Part shown: piece by piece, positions 1 to 9,045 of the stretch
How positions within the stretch are numbered: position 1 is the stretch's first letter
How the letters are laid out: each line of letters begins with the position of its first letter
NCBI GenBank assembly: GCA_963788305.1
Contig: CAWBGK010000012.1
Span: 1 to 64,000, forward strand
DNA length: 64,000 nucleotides
DNA from: UTCFX2 sp963788305
GTDB taxonomy: Bacteria > Chloroflexota > Anaerolineae > Anaerolineales > UBA4823
Direction of reading: 5' to 3'
Made by a program: the position numbers and the translations under genes
Notes under the pieces: model-generated
Told to the model about the DNA's origin: nothing
What the model saw: only the letters and a program-made list of their open reading frames with translations
Databases searched by the model: none

Positions 1-213
1 GGTGGACCTTTGATTTCGATGGGTAAGCGCCAGGATTTCTTCTGCATCGTTGGCGGCGGCCCGATCACGCCGGAATGGACTGAGAAGGTTGGTGCGGACG
101 GTTACGGCCGCGATGCCAAGGATGCTGTTGCGCTGTGCCTCAAGCTGGTTGAAGGCGGCAAGCGACATCCCTTCGACAAACCGATCCTGGAAAACGCGCT
201 GCTTTCTCAGTAG
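1..213 (+). CDS. Corrinoid (B12-binding) protein, C-terminal fragment
   Basis: This is the last 70 residues of a gene that begins before the window. The reading frame is open from base 1 and stops with TAG at 211-213. The residues IVGGGPITPEWTEKVGADGY match the C-terminal end of the cobalamin-binding domain of MtmC/MttC-type methylamine corrinoid proteins, which usually reads G-G-x-P-(V/I)-T-x-x-(F/W)-x-x-x-(I/V)-GADGY, followed by a helix (DAKDAVALC). The DxHxxG cobalt-ligand motif would lie upstream and is not visible. In these systems the corrinoid protein accepts the methyl group from the substrate-specific methyltransferase, and the next gene, 29 bases downstream, is such a methyltransferase. 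The two very probably form an operon. Family assignment is good; the methyl donor is unknown. Confidence 0.85.
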   Translation, partial: GGPLISMGKRQDFFCIVGGGPITPEWTEKVGADGYGRDAKDAVALCLKLVEGGKRHPFDKPILENALLSQ

Positions 214-242
214 CTCGCAAACAGATAAAGTGGAGATATCAA

Positions 243-1631
243 ATGCAGAACAAACCAGATATTTATGAAATCCTGGAGCGGGCTCATAACGGAGAATACT
301 GCACAGGAAAAGATTGGGACCTGAAGAAAGTCCGCGGCTCAATTCGGCGGATTTTGAAGGATCATAAGCTCGAAAACACCTGCGATGTCAATAACCCGGT
401 CAACACCGACTACGCACTGGCGGACCGTTTTTACCAGGCTGGTTTCGAGCTCGCTCTCGAGCTGGGCTACTGGGTGGACGACACCGAGCGCATCATCCGG
501 GTTTCGCAAGAAGAGCTGGAAAACGCCCTGAAATTCGCCCCATCCGAGGTTTTTGTCGGTGAGGGCAAAGACGGCACCTGGATCAAATCGCGAACGCCGG
601 GCGACCCTTATCCTTGCAAGCAGGCTTGCTCTCTTGGCATCACCCTCTCTGAAGACATCTACCTCCCGCTTGTCACGAACATCGCCCGCGAGAGTGAAGT
701 GGATATCCTCGAGGCCGGCTCGCTGACCACCGTGCGCGGCCATGAGGTCCTCTCCGGGACTCCGTGGGAGACATTGATGGGTTATGTCCACGGCCAACTG
801 CACCGTCAAGCACGCAACCTGGCAGGACGGCCGGGCATGGGCGCAATCGGCTCGATCTCAGCGGTCACCGAGTACGGACAGTTCGGTGCATACGGCACAC
901 CGGGTGGCTTTCTTCCCACCGATCTTGCCTTGATCCTGTTCCCTTCTGAGATGAAGATCGACTACCGCACGCTTAACAAGGTCGTCCATACTCTGAATAT
1001 GGGTGGGATGATCAAGGCCAATTCTCCGGCGATGATTGGTGGTATGCCAGGTCCTGCCGAGGGTGCGGTGATCTCTAACGTCGCCTGCTCAATTCTTTCG
1101 TATGCCATCCTGCAGAATCACGTCGGCGGAGGTGAGATTTACGACGCTCGCTATCTGGCAAACGTCAACCGCGAAGGGTTGTGGGCTCTGAGCATGGTCA
1201 CCCAGGCCTTGTCTCGCAACACCCACATCCTGATCCATAACATAGCCAATGATGTCAGCGGTCCTTGCACGCGCACGTTATTATATGAAATTGCTGCTGG
1301 TCAGGCGACACTGGCGTGCAGCGGCGCCTCTGTTTCGACCGGTCCGCGCACGGCCGGCGGTAAGCTGAACGATTACATCACTCCATTGGAGTGCCGCTTC
1401 ACTGCTGAGGTCACGCATAAAGCATCTGGCATGGACCCGCACCAGGTAAACGAAATCGTCAAGCAGCTTCTACCTCTGTACGAGGGTAAACTCAAAGACC
1501 CGGATTACGGCCTACCTTATCAAAAAGCTTACGATATGGCGACCCACACTCCTACTGAAGAATGGGAGCGAATCTACCGCGATGTCAAGCAGGAAGTCCG
1601 CGAGTTGGGCATTCCGCTCGATAATTTCTAA
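243..1631 (+). CDS. MtmB-family methyltransferase, non-pyrrolysine (Ile202)
   Basis: A 462-residue homologue of monomethylamine:corrinoid methyltransferase MtmB (458 residues in Methanosarcina). It should transfer a methyl group from an N-methyl substrate to the Co(I) corrinoid protein encoded just upstream. Landmarks shared with MtmB are the N-terminal DIYEILERAHNGEYC region, LAGRPGMG at 193-200, EMKIDYRTL after it, an SGPCTRTLLYE segment and the C-terminal PTEEWERIY. In methanogen MtmB, residue 202 is pyrrolysine encoded by UAG (GMGV-Pyl-G). Here the aligned residue, also number 202, is Ile (ATC at 846-848; GMGAIG). The gene therefore has no in-frame amber codon and needs no Pyl machinery, so methylamine is probably not the substrate. 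Start chosen because GGAGA at 231-235 is spaced for this ATG. A hairpin terminator follows. A close paralogue lies at 6510. Confidence 0.88.
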   Translation: MQNKPDIYEILERAHNGEYCTGKDWDLKKVRGSIRRILKDHKLENTCDVNNPVNTDYALADRFYQAGFELALELGYWVDDTERIIRVSQEELENALKFAPSEVFVGEGKDGTWIKSRTPGDPYPCKQACSLGITLSEDIYLPLVTNIARESEVDILEAGSLTTVRGHEVLSGTPWETLMGYVHGQLHRQARNLAGRPGMGAIGSISAVTEYGQFGAYGTPGGFLPTDLALILFPSEMKIDYRTLNKVVHTLNMGGMIKANSPAMIGGMPGPAEGAVISNVACSILSYAILQNHVGGGEIYDARYLANVNREGLWALSMVTQALSRNTHILIHNIANDVSGPCTRTLLYEIAAGQATLACSGASVSTGPRTAGGKLNDYITPLECRFTAEVTHKASGMDPHQVNEIVKQLLPLYEGKLKDPDYGLPYQKAYDMATHTPTEEWERIYRDVKQEVRELGIPLDNF

Positions 1632-1639
1632 TCCAACCA

Positions 1640-1693
1640 CTTTCAGGCGAGCGCTCCAGCATCAGCTCAGGCGCTTGCCTGAAAGTTCTTTTT
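1640..1693 (+). terminator. Rho-independent terminator after the first mtmB-like gene
   Basis: Arms 1640-1654 and 1671-1685 form a 15-bp stem (CTTTCAGGC...GCCTGAAAG) with one G-T wobble, followed by the T-rich run TTCTTTTT. It lies between the methyltransferase and the activase gene, so it may terminate or attenuate transcription into the activase. Confidence 0.75.
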
Positions 1694-1711
1694 GTGAAAA
1701 GGCGTTTTCTC

Positions 1712-3602
1712 ATGCCGGAAAACATAGTTCGAATTGATTTTGAGCCAATCGGACGCCGCGTGGAAGTCAAAGCGGGCACCACCATCCTGGACGCTGCCCG
1801 TCTTGCCGGTATTGAGATTGTTGCAGTGTGTGGAGGCATAGGGACCTGCGAACGCTGCCAGGTCCAGGTTCTGGAGGATTCCTTTTCAAAGGTAACCCTT
1901 GTAGAAGAGGCTGCCTTTGCATCGTCCGAACTGACTTCGGGATGGAGGTTAGCATGCCAGACCGAGGTCCTCGCTTCTGCCAAGATCCATATCCCGCCGG
2001 GTTCGCTGACTACACCGCAGCGCTTGCAGCTTGAAGGGGTTGAGGTCAGCCCGTTTTCGGACCAGGCTTTTATATTCTGCGACCTGGAACTTGCACCGCC
2101 TGATCTTGGTGACCTGCGCTCGGATGCCTTAAGGTTTGAAGATGCTTTGCAGAAACAACTGGGACTGAGCTCAGAGCAGGCTGGTTCATCCGCTGCGATC
2201 CCATATTCGATCCTGACATCACTTTCCGATCAAATCCGAGAATGGAAGTGGAAAGCCCGCTGCGCAGTACGCGATGGGGAAGTGCGTGCTGTCCTTCCAC
2301 CTGGTTCTGAATTCCTGGGACTGGCAGTGGATATTGGCACCACGAAAGTGGCTGCTTACCTGGTTAACCTGGCGAGCGGTGAGATCCTGAAACGGCAGAG
2401 TGCGATGAATCCGCAGATCCACTTCGGCGAAGATGTAATCAGCCGGATATTCTACTGCATGGAACACGTAAAAGGGCGCTCCACGCTTCAAGAACGGATT
2501 GTAGAAACCCTGAATACCTTGACTTCAGAGATGTGCGAAGATGCGGGTTTCGTTCCCGAACAGGTCATCGAAGCCGTGGTGGTGGGAAACACCGCCATGC
2601 ACCACCTGTTTGCAGGGCTGCCTGTGCAGCAGCTGGGATTGCTGCCTTTTGTTCCAGCGGTCGAGCGCGCCGCTGGAAATCCATGCCCAGGAGATTGGGC
2701 TGAAGCTGGCGCCAGGTGCATCCGTCTATCTACCCGCTAACATCGCTGGATATGTCGGCGCGGATCATGTCGCCATGGTCCTGGCAACGGAAGCTTATGA
2801 CGCCCAGGATACCGTGATGGCCGTGGATATCGGCACCAACACCGAAATCTCCCTGGTCCATCGGGGGAAAATCAGGTGCTGTTCATGCGCCTCGGGACCG
2901 GCTTTCGAAGGTGCGCATATCCGGGAAGGGATGCGCGCTGCAGAAGGCGCCATTGAGAGCGTGAGGATCGATGGTGAAGCAGTTCGGACATACACCATTG
3001 GAGGGCAGCCTCCGGTGGGGATCTGCGGCTCGGGCGTCCTCGATGTCGTCGCTGAAATGGCACGCACGGGGATCATCAATCGCCGGGGTGTCATGGCTGA
3101 AGGTGCGCCTGGTGTGCTGGGCAGCGGCAGACAGTGTGAATTTGTGCTGGTTCCAGCAGAAAAGGCCGGCACCGGGCGTGCAATCACGATCAACCGCAGG
3201 GACATCCATGAGATCTTGCTTGCTAAAGCTGCAATCCGCGCCGGTGTTGAAATCCTGCTGGTTGAGGCTGGGATCGGATACGAACAGATCGACCGGTTCA
3301 TCGTCGCAGGGGCTTTTGGGACCTATCTCGACCTGCGCAGCGCAATCGAGATCGGCATGTTCCCCAGCCTGCCGCTTGAGCGATTTTCTCAGGTCGGCAA
3401 CGCTGCGGGTTCGGGCGCCCGCCAGATCCTGACTTCAGCCCAAGCTCGCGAGACGGCGCAGGATTTCGCTCGACGGATGGAATACGTCGAGCTGACCGTC
3501 CACCCCAAATTTAAGGACGTCTTTTTGGACGCGATGGACGTCCGCAATGATTCGTTTATTGATAAGGATAAGCGCGGCGGTGGACCACTCCAGAAAGGTT
3601 AA
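1712..3602 (+). CDS. RamA/RACE-type corrinoid activation protein (frame-disrupted)
   Basis: An ATP-dependent reductive activator of corrinoid enzymes, which re-reduces accidentally oxidised Co(II) to Co(I). The N-terminus is a 2Fe-2S ferredoxin domain with the cluster pattern CGGIGTCERC and a later Cys in ACQTEV. An ASKHA ATPase-like C-terminal half follows, with AVDIGTTKVAAY near residue 205, AVDIGTNTEISL and ICGSGVLD. The frame that starts here ends at 2740, while the homologous sequence continues in the +1 frame to 3602. The switch falls at about 2664-2676, where VPAVERA passes to LEIHAQEIG. Restored length is about 630 residues, normal for the family. ATG 1712 is preferred over GTG 1694 because AAAAGG precedes it. 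The 3' end overlaps the convergent amidohydrolase gene by 47 bases. A single-base assembly error is the likeliest cause of the break. Confidence 0.85.
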
Positions 3603-4971
3603 TGTGATAGCGTTGTTCGGTGCGCCTCACCAGTTCGGCGGAGCGACGGTTATGCTCTCGGACAAGTGCGGGCAGGTCGATCCCGACCAGCTCGCCGTCT
3701 TGCACGCGCAGCTGTCCGTTGACGATCGAAAGGTCCACGTGGTTCGCATCACAGAACACCAACCCGGCGACCGGGTCGTGAAAACCACCGGCAAAACCCA
3801 GCTTGCGAGTGTCCAGCCCGATGATATCCGCAGCCTTACCCGCTTCAATTGCACCGATATCCGTCCGGCGAAGCAGCTTTGCACCGCCGGTGATCGCAAG
3901 CTCAAGCGCTTGTGTGGCCGACATGGCGTTCCCTCCGTAACGCACCCGCTGCAGCAGCAGCGCATTCCGCACTTCCGCCAGCATATTGGAGGAATTGTTC
4001 GCCGCGCTGCCGTCAACCCCCAGCCCTACGATAGCCCCGCGCTGGAGCAGTGGTGTGACCGGGCAAATACCCGCCGCGGTGTACATGTTCGAGTTGGGGC
4101 AGTGCGCAATTGCCGTCCCGCTTCGGGCAACCAGGTCAATTTCCGCCTCGTCCAACACCACACCATGGGCATACCAAACGTCTGGTCCGGTCCATCCCCA
4201 GTCCTCGGCCACGTACACAGATCGCTTCTGGTAGGTTTTCAGCATGTATTCGTGGTCTTCGGGGCATTCTGCCAGATGGGTGTGGTTTCCGACCCCGTAC
4301 TTTCGCGCCATTTCGATGCTTTCCCGCATCAGGCGCGGCGTAACCGAGAATGGCGAGCAGGGTGCGTTGTCAATCCGCACCATCGCGTTCGGGCTCGGGT
4401 CGTGGTAGGTCTTGATCAGCCGTTCCGTGTCGGAAAGGATATCTTCTTCTTTCTCAACGATGTGATCCGGCGGCAGCCCGCCTTTGCTCTGCCCGATCGA
4501 AAAGCTGCCGCGCGCAAGGTGGAAGCGGATTCCCATCTCCTGCGCCGATTGGATCTGGGTGTCGAAGCGCATATCGTTGACCTTCAGGTAGGCGTGGTCG
4601 ACGCTGGTGGTGCAGCCCGAAAGCAGCAGCTCAGCGTGGTTGATCTTCGAAGCGAAGAAATAGTCTTCATCCCAGACTTCGCTCATCAGCAGGTACATGA
4701 AGTGAAGCCAGCTGAAAAGGGTGACGTCCTGCAAGGCGGGGATATTTCGCAGCAAGCACTGGAACAGGTGGTGATGCGTGTTGATCAGCCCGGGCAGCAC
4801 GACGTAGCCTTCAAGATTCATGCGCCGGTCCGCCTCGGGCGGCGTGACGGCGTGGGTGCCGAGCGCCTCAATCTCGTGATCGCGCACCAGAATCCAGGCG
4901 TTGTTCAGGCGAGTGCGCTGGTCATCAAACGTGGCCAGCGTATCAATATGTTCGAGAAGCAGGGTTGTCAT
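3556..4971 (-). CDS. 8-oxoguanine deaminase-like amidohydrolase
   Basis: A 471-residue cytosolic metal-dependent hydrolase of the amidohydrolase superfamily, COG0402 type. Metal-site motifs run in order: NTHHHLFQ near residue 64, HTHLAECPEDH, WYAHGVVLDEAE, AHCPNSNM and GVDGSAANNSSN. The phrases ALQDVTLFSWL, LSGCTTSVDHAYL, GSFSIGQSKGGLPPD and APCSPFSVTPRLMRES match the 8-oxoguanine deaminase / hydroxydechloroatrazine ethylaminohydrolase branch. Known members convert 8-oxoguanine to urate plus ammonia. Only 17 bases separate it from the upstream amidohydrolase gene on the same strand, so the two are probably co-transcribed. Its place beside a molybdenum hydroxylase and methyltransferases suggests it deaminates a modified, perhaps methylated, purine. 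Branch assignment is fairly secure; the exact substrate is not. Confidence 0.8.
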   Translation of the reverse strand: MTTLLLEHIDTLATFDDQRTRLNNAWILVRDHEIEALGTHAVTPPEADRRMNLEGYVVLPGLINTHHHLFQCLLRNIPALQDVTLFSWLHFMYLLMSEVWDEDYFFASKINHAELLLSGCTTSVDHAYLKVNDMRFDTQIQSAQEMGIRFHLARGSFSIGQSKGGLPPDHIVEKEEDILSDTERLIKTYHDPSPNAMVRIDNAPCSPFSVTPRLMRESIEMARKYGVGNHTHLAECPEDHEYMLKTYQKRSVYVAEDWGWTGPDVWYAHGVVLDEAEIDLVARSGTAIAHCPNSNMYTAAGICPVTPLLQRGAIVGLGVDGSAANNSSNMLAEVRNALLLQRVRYGGNAMSATQALELAITGGAKLLRRTDIGAIEAGKAADIIGLDTRKLGFAGGFHDPVAGLVFCDANHVDLSIVNGQLRVQDGELVGIDLPALVREHNRRSAELVRRTEQRYHINLSGVVHRRAYPYQ

Positions 4972-4988
4972 CGATGAATCCTCTGCGG

Positions 4989-6371
4989 CTAGATGATCGG
5001 CCAGTTGGAGTGGATGTTCAGGCCAGAGCGTTCCATCACCTGGCGAGCACGGCGGCGGGCCTCGTCGAGGACCGCTTCTTCATCCAGCGTCTGCAGCTTC
5101 CGACCCTGCATCAGCACCTTGCCATCCACAACCACGGTGTCCACATCGCTTCCGTGGGCCGCGTAGACGACCGTAGAAACCGGGTCAAAACACGGCGTGA
5201 GGTGCGGCTTGTCCATATCGATCACGATAAAGTCAGCCCGCTTGCTGGGCTCGATCGATCCGACCAGGTCTTGGAGACCCATGGCGCGCGCGCCTCGAAT
5301 CGTGGCCATCTCCAACACTGTTTCTGCCGGGATGACGGTGGGGTCTTTTTGAAGCAAGTTAGCCAGATAGCTAACCATGCGCATATCGCGGATCATATCG
5401 TAGGTGTTGTTGCTCGGTCCGCCGTCGCAGCCCAGGGTGACATTCACACCGGCCTGGAGCATTCTGTCAATCGGAGCAATTCCGGTTGCGGTCTTAGAAT
5501 TCGAAGCAGGGTTGTGCGAGATATGCGTACCGGTCTCGGCGGCAATCTTCCAATCGGCAGGGTTCGACCAGACATAATGTGCCAGCACGGTGCGCGGTCC
5601 CAAAAGTCCGTGAGCCTCGGCAAACTCAGTGGGCGTCTTGAAACCCTGGCTGAGGGCGTATTCGATGTCCTCCCGCACTTCCGAAAGATGGATCGTGATG
5701 CCCATGCCGCGTTCCTTCGCCAGGGTGCTGATCCAATCGTAAAGCTCTGGGGTGACCCCTCCGGGAGTGCGTGGTCCAAACCAAATCTGCACCCGGCCAT
5801 CGCCGGTGCCATTCCAGCGCTCATAGGCTTCCAGCGTATTCCGCACGCTGGTTTCACCGTCTTCAACCATCCCGGGGTGCATCACGCCTTCCGCTTTGGC
5901 GTAAGAAGGCAGGTCCATTACAATTTTTCCGATCGCAGCCCGCATCCCAGTTCGGATCACTGTCTCGACCACGCCGTCTATCCCATACCGTTCGGCGAGC
6001 ATCGATTCAACGAAAGCTGTAGTGCCCGATTTGATCATCTCGAGCTGGCACAATTCAGCGCTGGCACGGCCGTCATCCGGGGTGTAGTTTCCCTGCATCA
6101 CCCAGACGCGCTTCGTCAGCCAGTCGATCAAACCCAGGTCGTCTGCGCAGCCGCGGATCATTGCCTGAGCCTGGTGAACGTGCGTGTCGATCAGCCCGGG
6201 CAGAAGCAAGTTCCCATTACAATTGATTCGTCTTTCTTGAGGGTACTGATCGAGAATATCCTTACTCTTCCCGACCGAGAGAATTTTATTCCCAGAGACG
6301 ACGATTGCGCCGGAGGCGATGATCTGGCGTTCTGGATTCATGGTCAGGATGACCGCGTTATCGTAAATCAT
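4989..6371 (-). CDS. Amidohydrolase, MTA/SAH or guanine deaminase-like (COG0402)
   Basis: A 460-residue amidohydrolase of the MtaD/TrzN/guanine deaminase-like group that hydrolyses amino or other groups from N-heterocycles. Motifs are DTHVHQAQAMIRG near residue 63, ITIHLSEVREDIEYA, VLAHYVWSNPADW, SHNPASNSKTATGIAPI and GCDGGPSNNTYDMI, giving the usual His-x-His, His, His, Asp metal site. The C-terminal DTVVVDGKVLMQG strand is typical of COG0402 enzymes. It is the first gene of a two-gene minus-strand operon with the 8-oxoguanine deaminase-like gene. The operon is inserted in opposite orientation between the two mtmB-like genes. A candidate promoter lies at 6429-6434. The substrate is unknown; a purine derivative is suggested by context only. 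Confidence 0.78.
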   Translation of the reverse strand: MIYDNAVILTMNPERQIIASGAIVVSGNKILSVGKSKDILDQYPQERRINCNGNLLLPGLIDTHVHQAQAMIRGCADDLGLIDWLTKRVWVMQGNYTPDDGRASAELCQLEMIKSGTTAFVESMLAERYGIDGVVETVIRTGMRAAIGKIVMDLPSYAKAEGVMHPGMVEDGETSVRNTLEAYERWNGTGDGRVQIWFGPRTPGGVTPELYDWISTLAKERGMGITIHLSEVREDIEYALSQGFKTPTEFAEAHGLLGPRTVLAHYVWSNPADWKIAAETGTHISHNPASNSKTATGIAPIDRMLQAGVNVTLGCDGGPSNNTYDMIRDMRMVSYLANLLQKDPTVIPAETVLEMATIRGARAMGLQDLVGSIEPSKRADFIVIDMDKPHLTPCFDPVSTVVYAAHGSDVDTVVVDGKVLMQGRKLQTLDEEAVLDEARRRARQVMERSGLNIHSNWPII

Positions 6372-6428
6372 AGCCCTTTCACCTCTGTTTTTGTCAGTAT
6401 ATTATTCGTTCATTCCGTGGACTGTCCC

Positions 6429-6434
6429 ATTATA
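6429..6434 (-). promoter_or_regulatory. Candidate -10 box for the amidohydrolase operon
   Basis: Read on the minus strand this is a perfect TATAAT in the context GCGGTATAATGGG, about 58 bases before the start codon at 6371. The -35 region is A/T-rich and a poor match. It lies in the 138-bp divergent spacer shared with the second mtmB-like gene. Confidence 0.4.
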
Positions 6435-6509
6435 CCGCTCAGAATTCTAAAAAAAATAAAACCCCAACACAAGGAATAAATTTTTACTATTCAAAAGAAG
6501 GAGTTTTTC

Positions 6510-7898
6510 ATGCAAAACAAACCTGACATTTACGAAATTCTTGAACGTGTGCACAATGGTGAATACTGCTCAGCAAAAGATTGGGATATTCGCAAAATCA
6601 ATCGCACAATCCGACGCATTCTACAGGACCACAAGCTCGAAAAAGTCTGCGATCCGGCGACTCCAGTCAATTTTGACTATGACCTTGCAGATCGTTTCTA
6701 TAAAGCTGGATTTGAGGCAGCGTTGGAGCTCGGCTACTGGTGCGAGGACACCGAACGGATCGTCAAGGTCAGCCAGGAAGAGCTGGAAAACGCCCTGAAG
6801 TTTGCCCCAGCTGAGCTGGCTTTTGGCAAAGGAAAAGACGGTACCACGCTGAAAACCCGCACGCCTGCCGACCCGTATCCATGCAAGGTAGCTGCGTCGC
6901 TCGGTATTACCGTAAGTGAGGACATCGCCATGCAGGTTCTTTCCGGCATCGCGGCCGAGCGGGAAGTGGACATCCTGGAGGGGATCACGCTGACTACCAT
7001 CCGCGGCCATACCGTGCTGACCGGCACCCCATGGGAGACCCTGATGGGCTATGAGTATGGGCGCATGCACCGCGAAGCGCGCCGCCTGGCGGGTCGTCCT
7101 GGGATGGCTGGCTGGGGTTCCATCTCTGCCACAACGGAATTCGGTCAATTTGGGGCTTACGGCACTCCCGGCGGCTTCGATCCTGCGACGGACCTGTCGC
7201 TGATCCTGTATCCATCGGAAATGAAAATTGACTACCGGACCCTGAATAAAGTCGTCCACACGCTGAACATGGGGGGCGCGATAAAAGCCGATTGTCCAAG
7301 CATGATCGGCGGTATGCCCGGACCAGTGGAAGGGGCGGTAGTCTGCGAGATCGCCTGCTCGATCCTGTCATACCCCATCCTGCAGAACCATGCCGGCGGC
7401 GGGCAGATGTATGATGTGCGCTACCTCAGCAACGTCAACCGCGAAGGCTTGTGGGGGTTGAGCGTGGTCAACCAGGCTCTCTCCCGCAACACCCACACAC
7501 TGCCGGTTAATATTGCCAACATCGCTTCTGGTCCTGTGACGGAAAATGTGCTCTACGAGATCGCGGCAGGCCAGGCTGTAATCGCCTGCTCAGGCGCTTC
7601 TGCATCTATTGGACCGCGAACTGCAGGCGGTAAGCTGAACGACTACATTACACCGCTCGAATGCAGGTTCACCGCCGAAGTGACCCATGCCGCATCCTCG
7701 TTGGAGCCAAAGGCAGTCAATGAGATTGTCAAGCAGATCGTCCCGCGCTACGAAGATAAACTAAAAACCCCCGATATCGGCAAACCGTACCAGCAGGCTT
7801 ATGACGTCCAGACTGGTCAACCGACCGAGGAATGGGAGTCCCTTTACCGACGTGTGAAGCAGGAAATGATCGATCTGGGCATACCGATGCAAGCCTGA
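6510..7898 (+). CDS. MtmB-family methyltransferase, non-pyrrolysine (Trp202)
   Basis: A second 462-residue MtmB homologue, collinear without gaps with the copy at 243 and clearly a paralogue. It should methylate a corrinoid protein from an N-methyl substrate. The pyrrolysine-aligned residue 202 is Trp, codon TGG at 7113-7115, in LAGRPGMAGWGSIS. TGG is one transition away from the TAG that encodes pyrrolysine in methanogen mtmB. Residue 202 and its neighbours (GAI versus AGW) are among the differences between the copies, which suggests different substrates. AAGGAG sits just before the ATG. The gene is divergent from the amidohydrolase operon and is followed by a hairpin and then the molybdenum hydroxylase genes. 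No separate corrinoid protein gene accompanies it, so it may share the one at the window start. Confidence 0.88.
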   Translation: MQNKPDIYEILERVHNGEYCSAKDWDIRKINRTIRRILQDHKLEKVCDPATPVNFDYDLADRFYKAGFEAALELGYWCEDTERIVKVSQEELENALKFAPAELAFGKGKDGTTLKTRTPADPYPCKVAASLGITVSEDIAMQVLSGIAAEREVDILEGITLTTIRGHTVLTGTPWETLMGYEYGRMHREARRLAGRPGMAGWGSISATTEFGQFGAYGTPGGFDPATDLSLILYPSEMKIDYRTLNKVVHTLNMGGAIKADCPSMIGGMPGPVEGAVVCEIACSILSYPILQNHAGGGQMYDVRYLSNVNREGLWGLSVVNQALSRNTHTLPVNIANIASGPVTENVLYEIAAGQAVIACSGASASIGPRTAGGKLNDYITPLECRFTAEVTHAASSLEPKAVNEIVKQIVPRYEDKLKTPDIGKPYQQAYDVQTGQPTEEWESLYRRVKQEMIDLGIPMQA

Positions 7899-7922
7899 AC
7901 TTATTGATAAACAGATCTACAT

Positions 7923-7951
7923 CCCCGAAAGATCTTCGAAGTCTTTCGGGG
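7923..7951 (+). terminator. Hairpin terminator/attenuator after the second mtmB-like gene
   Basis: CCCCGAAAGA (7923-7932) and TCTTTCGGGG (7942-7951) are perfect 10-bp arms around a loop that is itself partly palindromic. No clear U-tract follows, so termination may be partial and transcription may continue into the hydroxylase genes. Confidence 0.6.
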
Positions 7952-8016
7952 GTGGGTTGAACAAAAACGTAACTGGTATTAATACATCGCTGGATGTGTT
8001 TTATAAAGGATTGAAT

Positions 8017-9045
8017 ATGTGGAACCAATATTATCTTGCAGCGAGTGTTGATGATGCTCTTGGGCTTCTATCAAAGGAGCCCAGACACACTCGCCTGGTA
8101 GCTGGCGCAACAGACTTAGTGCTGGAGCTGGAGCGGGGTGTCCGCACAGGAATTGATACTCTCATCGACATCTCGCGCATCCCAGAACTGGATACGATTG
8201 CAGAAGATCGGGATGGTGTGATCCATATCGGTCCACTGACGACACACAACGATGTGCTGGCTTCGCAGCTGCTGCGCGAGAAGGCGCTGCCGCTTGTGCA
8301 GGCCTGCTGGCAGGTCGGCTCGCCTCAGATCAGAAACCGGGGTACGATCGTAGGAAACCTGGTCACTGCTTCGCCCGCTAACGACACGATCAGCCCGTTG
8401 ATGGCCCTGGGTGCTTCACTGCGGCTGAAGTCAGTTCGAGGGGAGCGGTTGGTTTCCCTGAAAGACTTCTACACTGGTGTGCGTAAGACCCTGATGCAGC
8501 CGGACGAGATGGTGGTAGATGTCAGTTTCCCGGGGATGAAACCAGAACAGCGCGGCTGTTTCGTCAAGGTGGCGCTGCGCAATTCCCAGGCGATCTCGGT
8601 CTTGAACGTCAGCCTGCTGATTGGACTTCGTGCCGGCGTGGTGACCTCCGCCGCTATCACTCTGGGAGCCGTCGCCCCTGTCATCATTCATGCCGCGGAC
8701 GCTGAGACCTACCTGAATGGCAAGCGCTTGAGCGCTGAAGTGATCCAGACCGCTGCAGATTTAACCAAAAAAGCCGCCCGACCGATCAGCGACATCCGTT
8801 CATCGGAGATCTACCGCGCTGAAATGGTGGGGGTTGCTGCTCGCCGAGGGCTGCAGTCCCTTGCAGATGGGAACGAAATAGTCTCGGTTCCTATGAATCC
8901 TGTGCTGCTTTCCACTGCATCCGAACCGGCGCTGGTAGGGAGCGGTTTCTGCCATGGTCGACCGATCCGGGCTGTCAGTCAACGGTGTGGAGCGCAGCTT
9001 CACAAGTGGACATCACAAGACGCTGGCAAACCTGCTGCGCGATGA
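8017..9045 (+). CDS. Xanthine dehydrogenase family, FAD-binding subunit
   Basis: The medium (FAD) subunit of a molybdenum hydroxylase of the xanthine dehydrogenase/CoxM family, passing electrons from the Fe-S subunit to an acceptor. FAD motifs are LVAGATDLVLEL near residue 25 and IRNRGTIVGNLVTASPANDT near residue 108, followed by a CO-dehydrogenase-flavoprotein-like C-terminal domain (AITLGAVAP). ATG 8017 is chosen because AAAGGA precedes it; a longer reading from TTG 7957 would begin beside the terminator hairpin. The last 92 bases overlap the 2Fe-2S gene in the +1 frame, and the overlapping tail looks unlike the family. The two may be one fused gene with an extra base near 8935-8960, as FAD and 2Fe-2S domains are fused in some relatives. 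Confidence 0.85.
   Translation: MWNQYYLAASVDDALGLLSKEPRHTRLVAGATDLVLELERGVRTGIDTLIDISRIPELDTIAEDRDGVIHIGPLTTHNDVLASQLLREKALPLVQACWQVGSPQIRNRGTIVGNLVTASPANDTISPLMALGASLRLKSVRGERLVSLKDFYTGVRKTLMQPDEMVVDVSFPGMKPEQRGCFVKVALRNSQAISVLNVSLLIGLRAGVVTSAAITLGAVAPVIIHAADAETYLNGKRLSAEVIQTAADLTKKAARPISDIRSSEIYRAEMVGVAARRGLQSLADGNEIVSVPMNPVLLSTASEPALVGSGFCHGRPIRAVSQRCGAQLHKWTSQDAGKPAAR

Noticed and set aside
3547..4977. Long + strand open frame opposite the 8-oxoguanine deaminase-like gene
   Set aside because: It is the mirror of a well-supported family member and has no recognisable domain; the same holds for 4965-6479 opposite the second amidohydrolase.
7957..8016. Upstream TTG start for the FAD subunit
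   Set aside because: It begins six bases after the terminator hairpin; ATG 8017 has AAAGGA and fits the family N-terminus.
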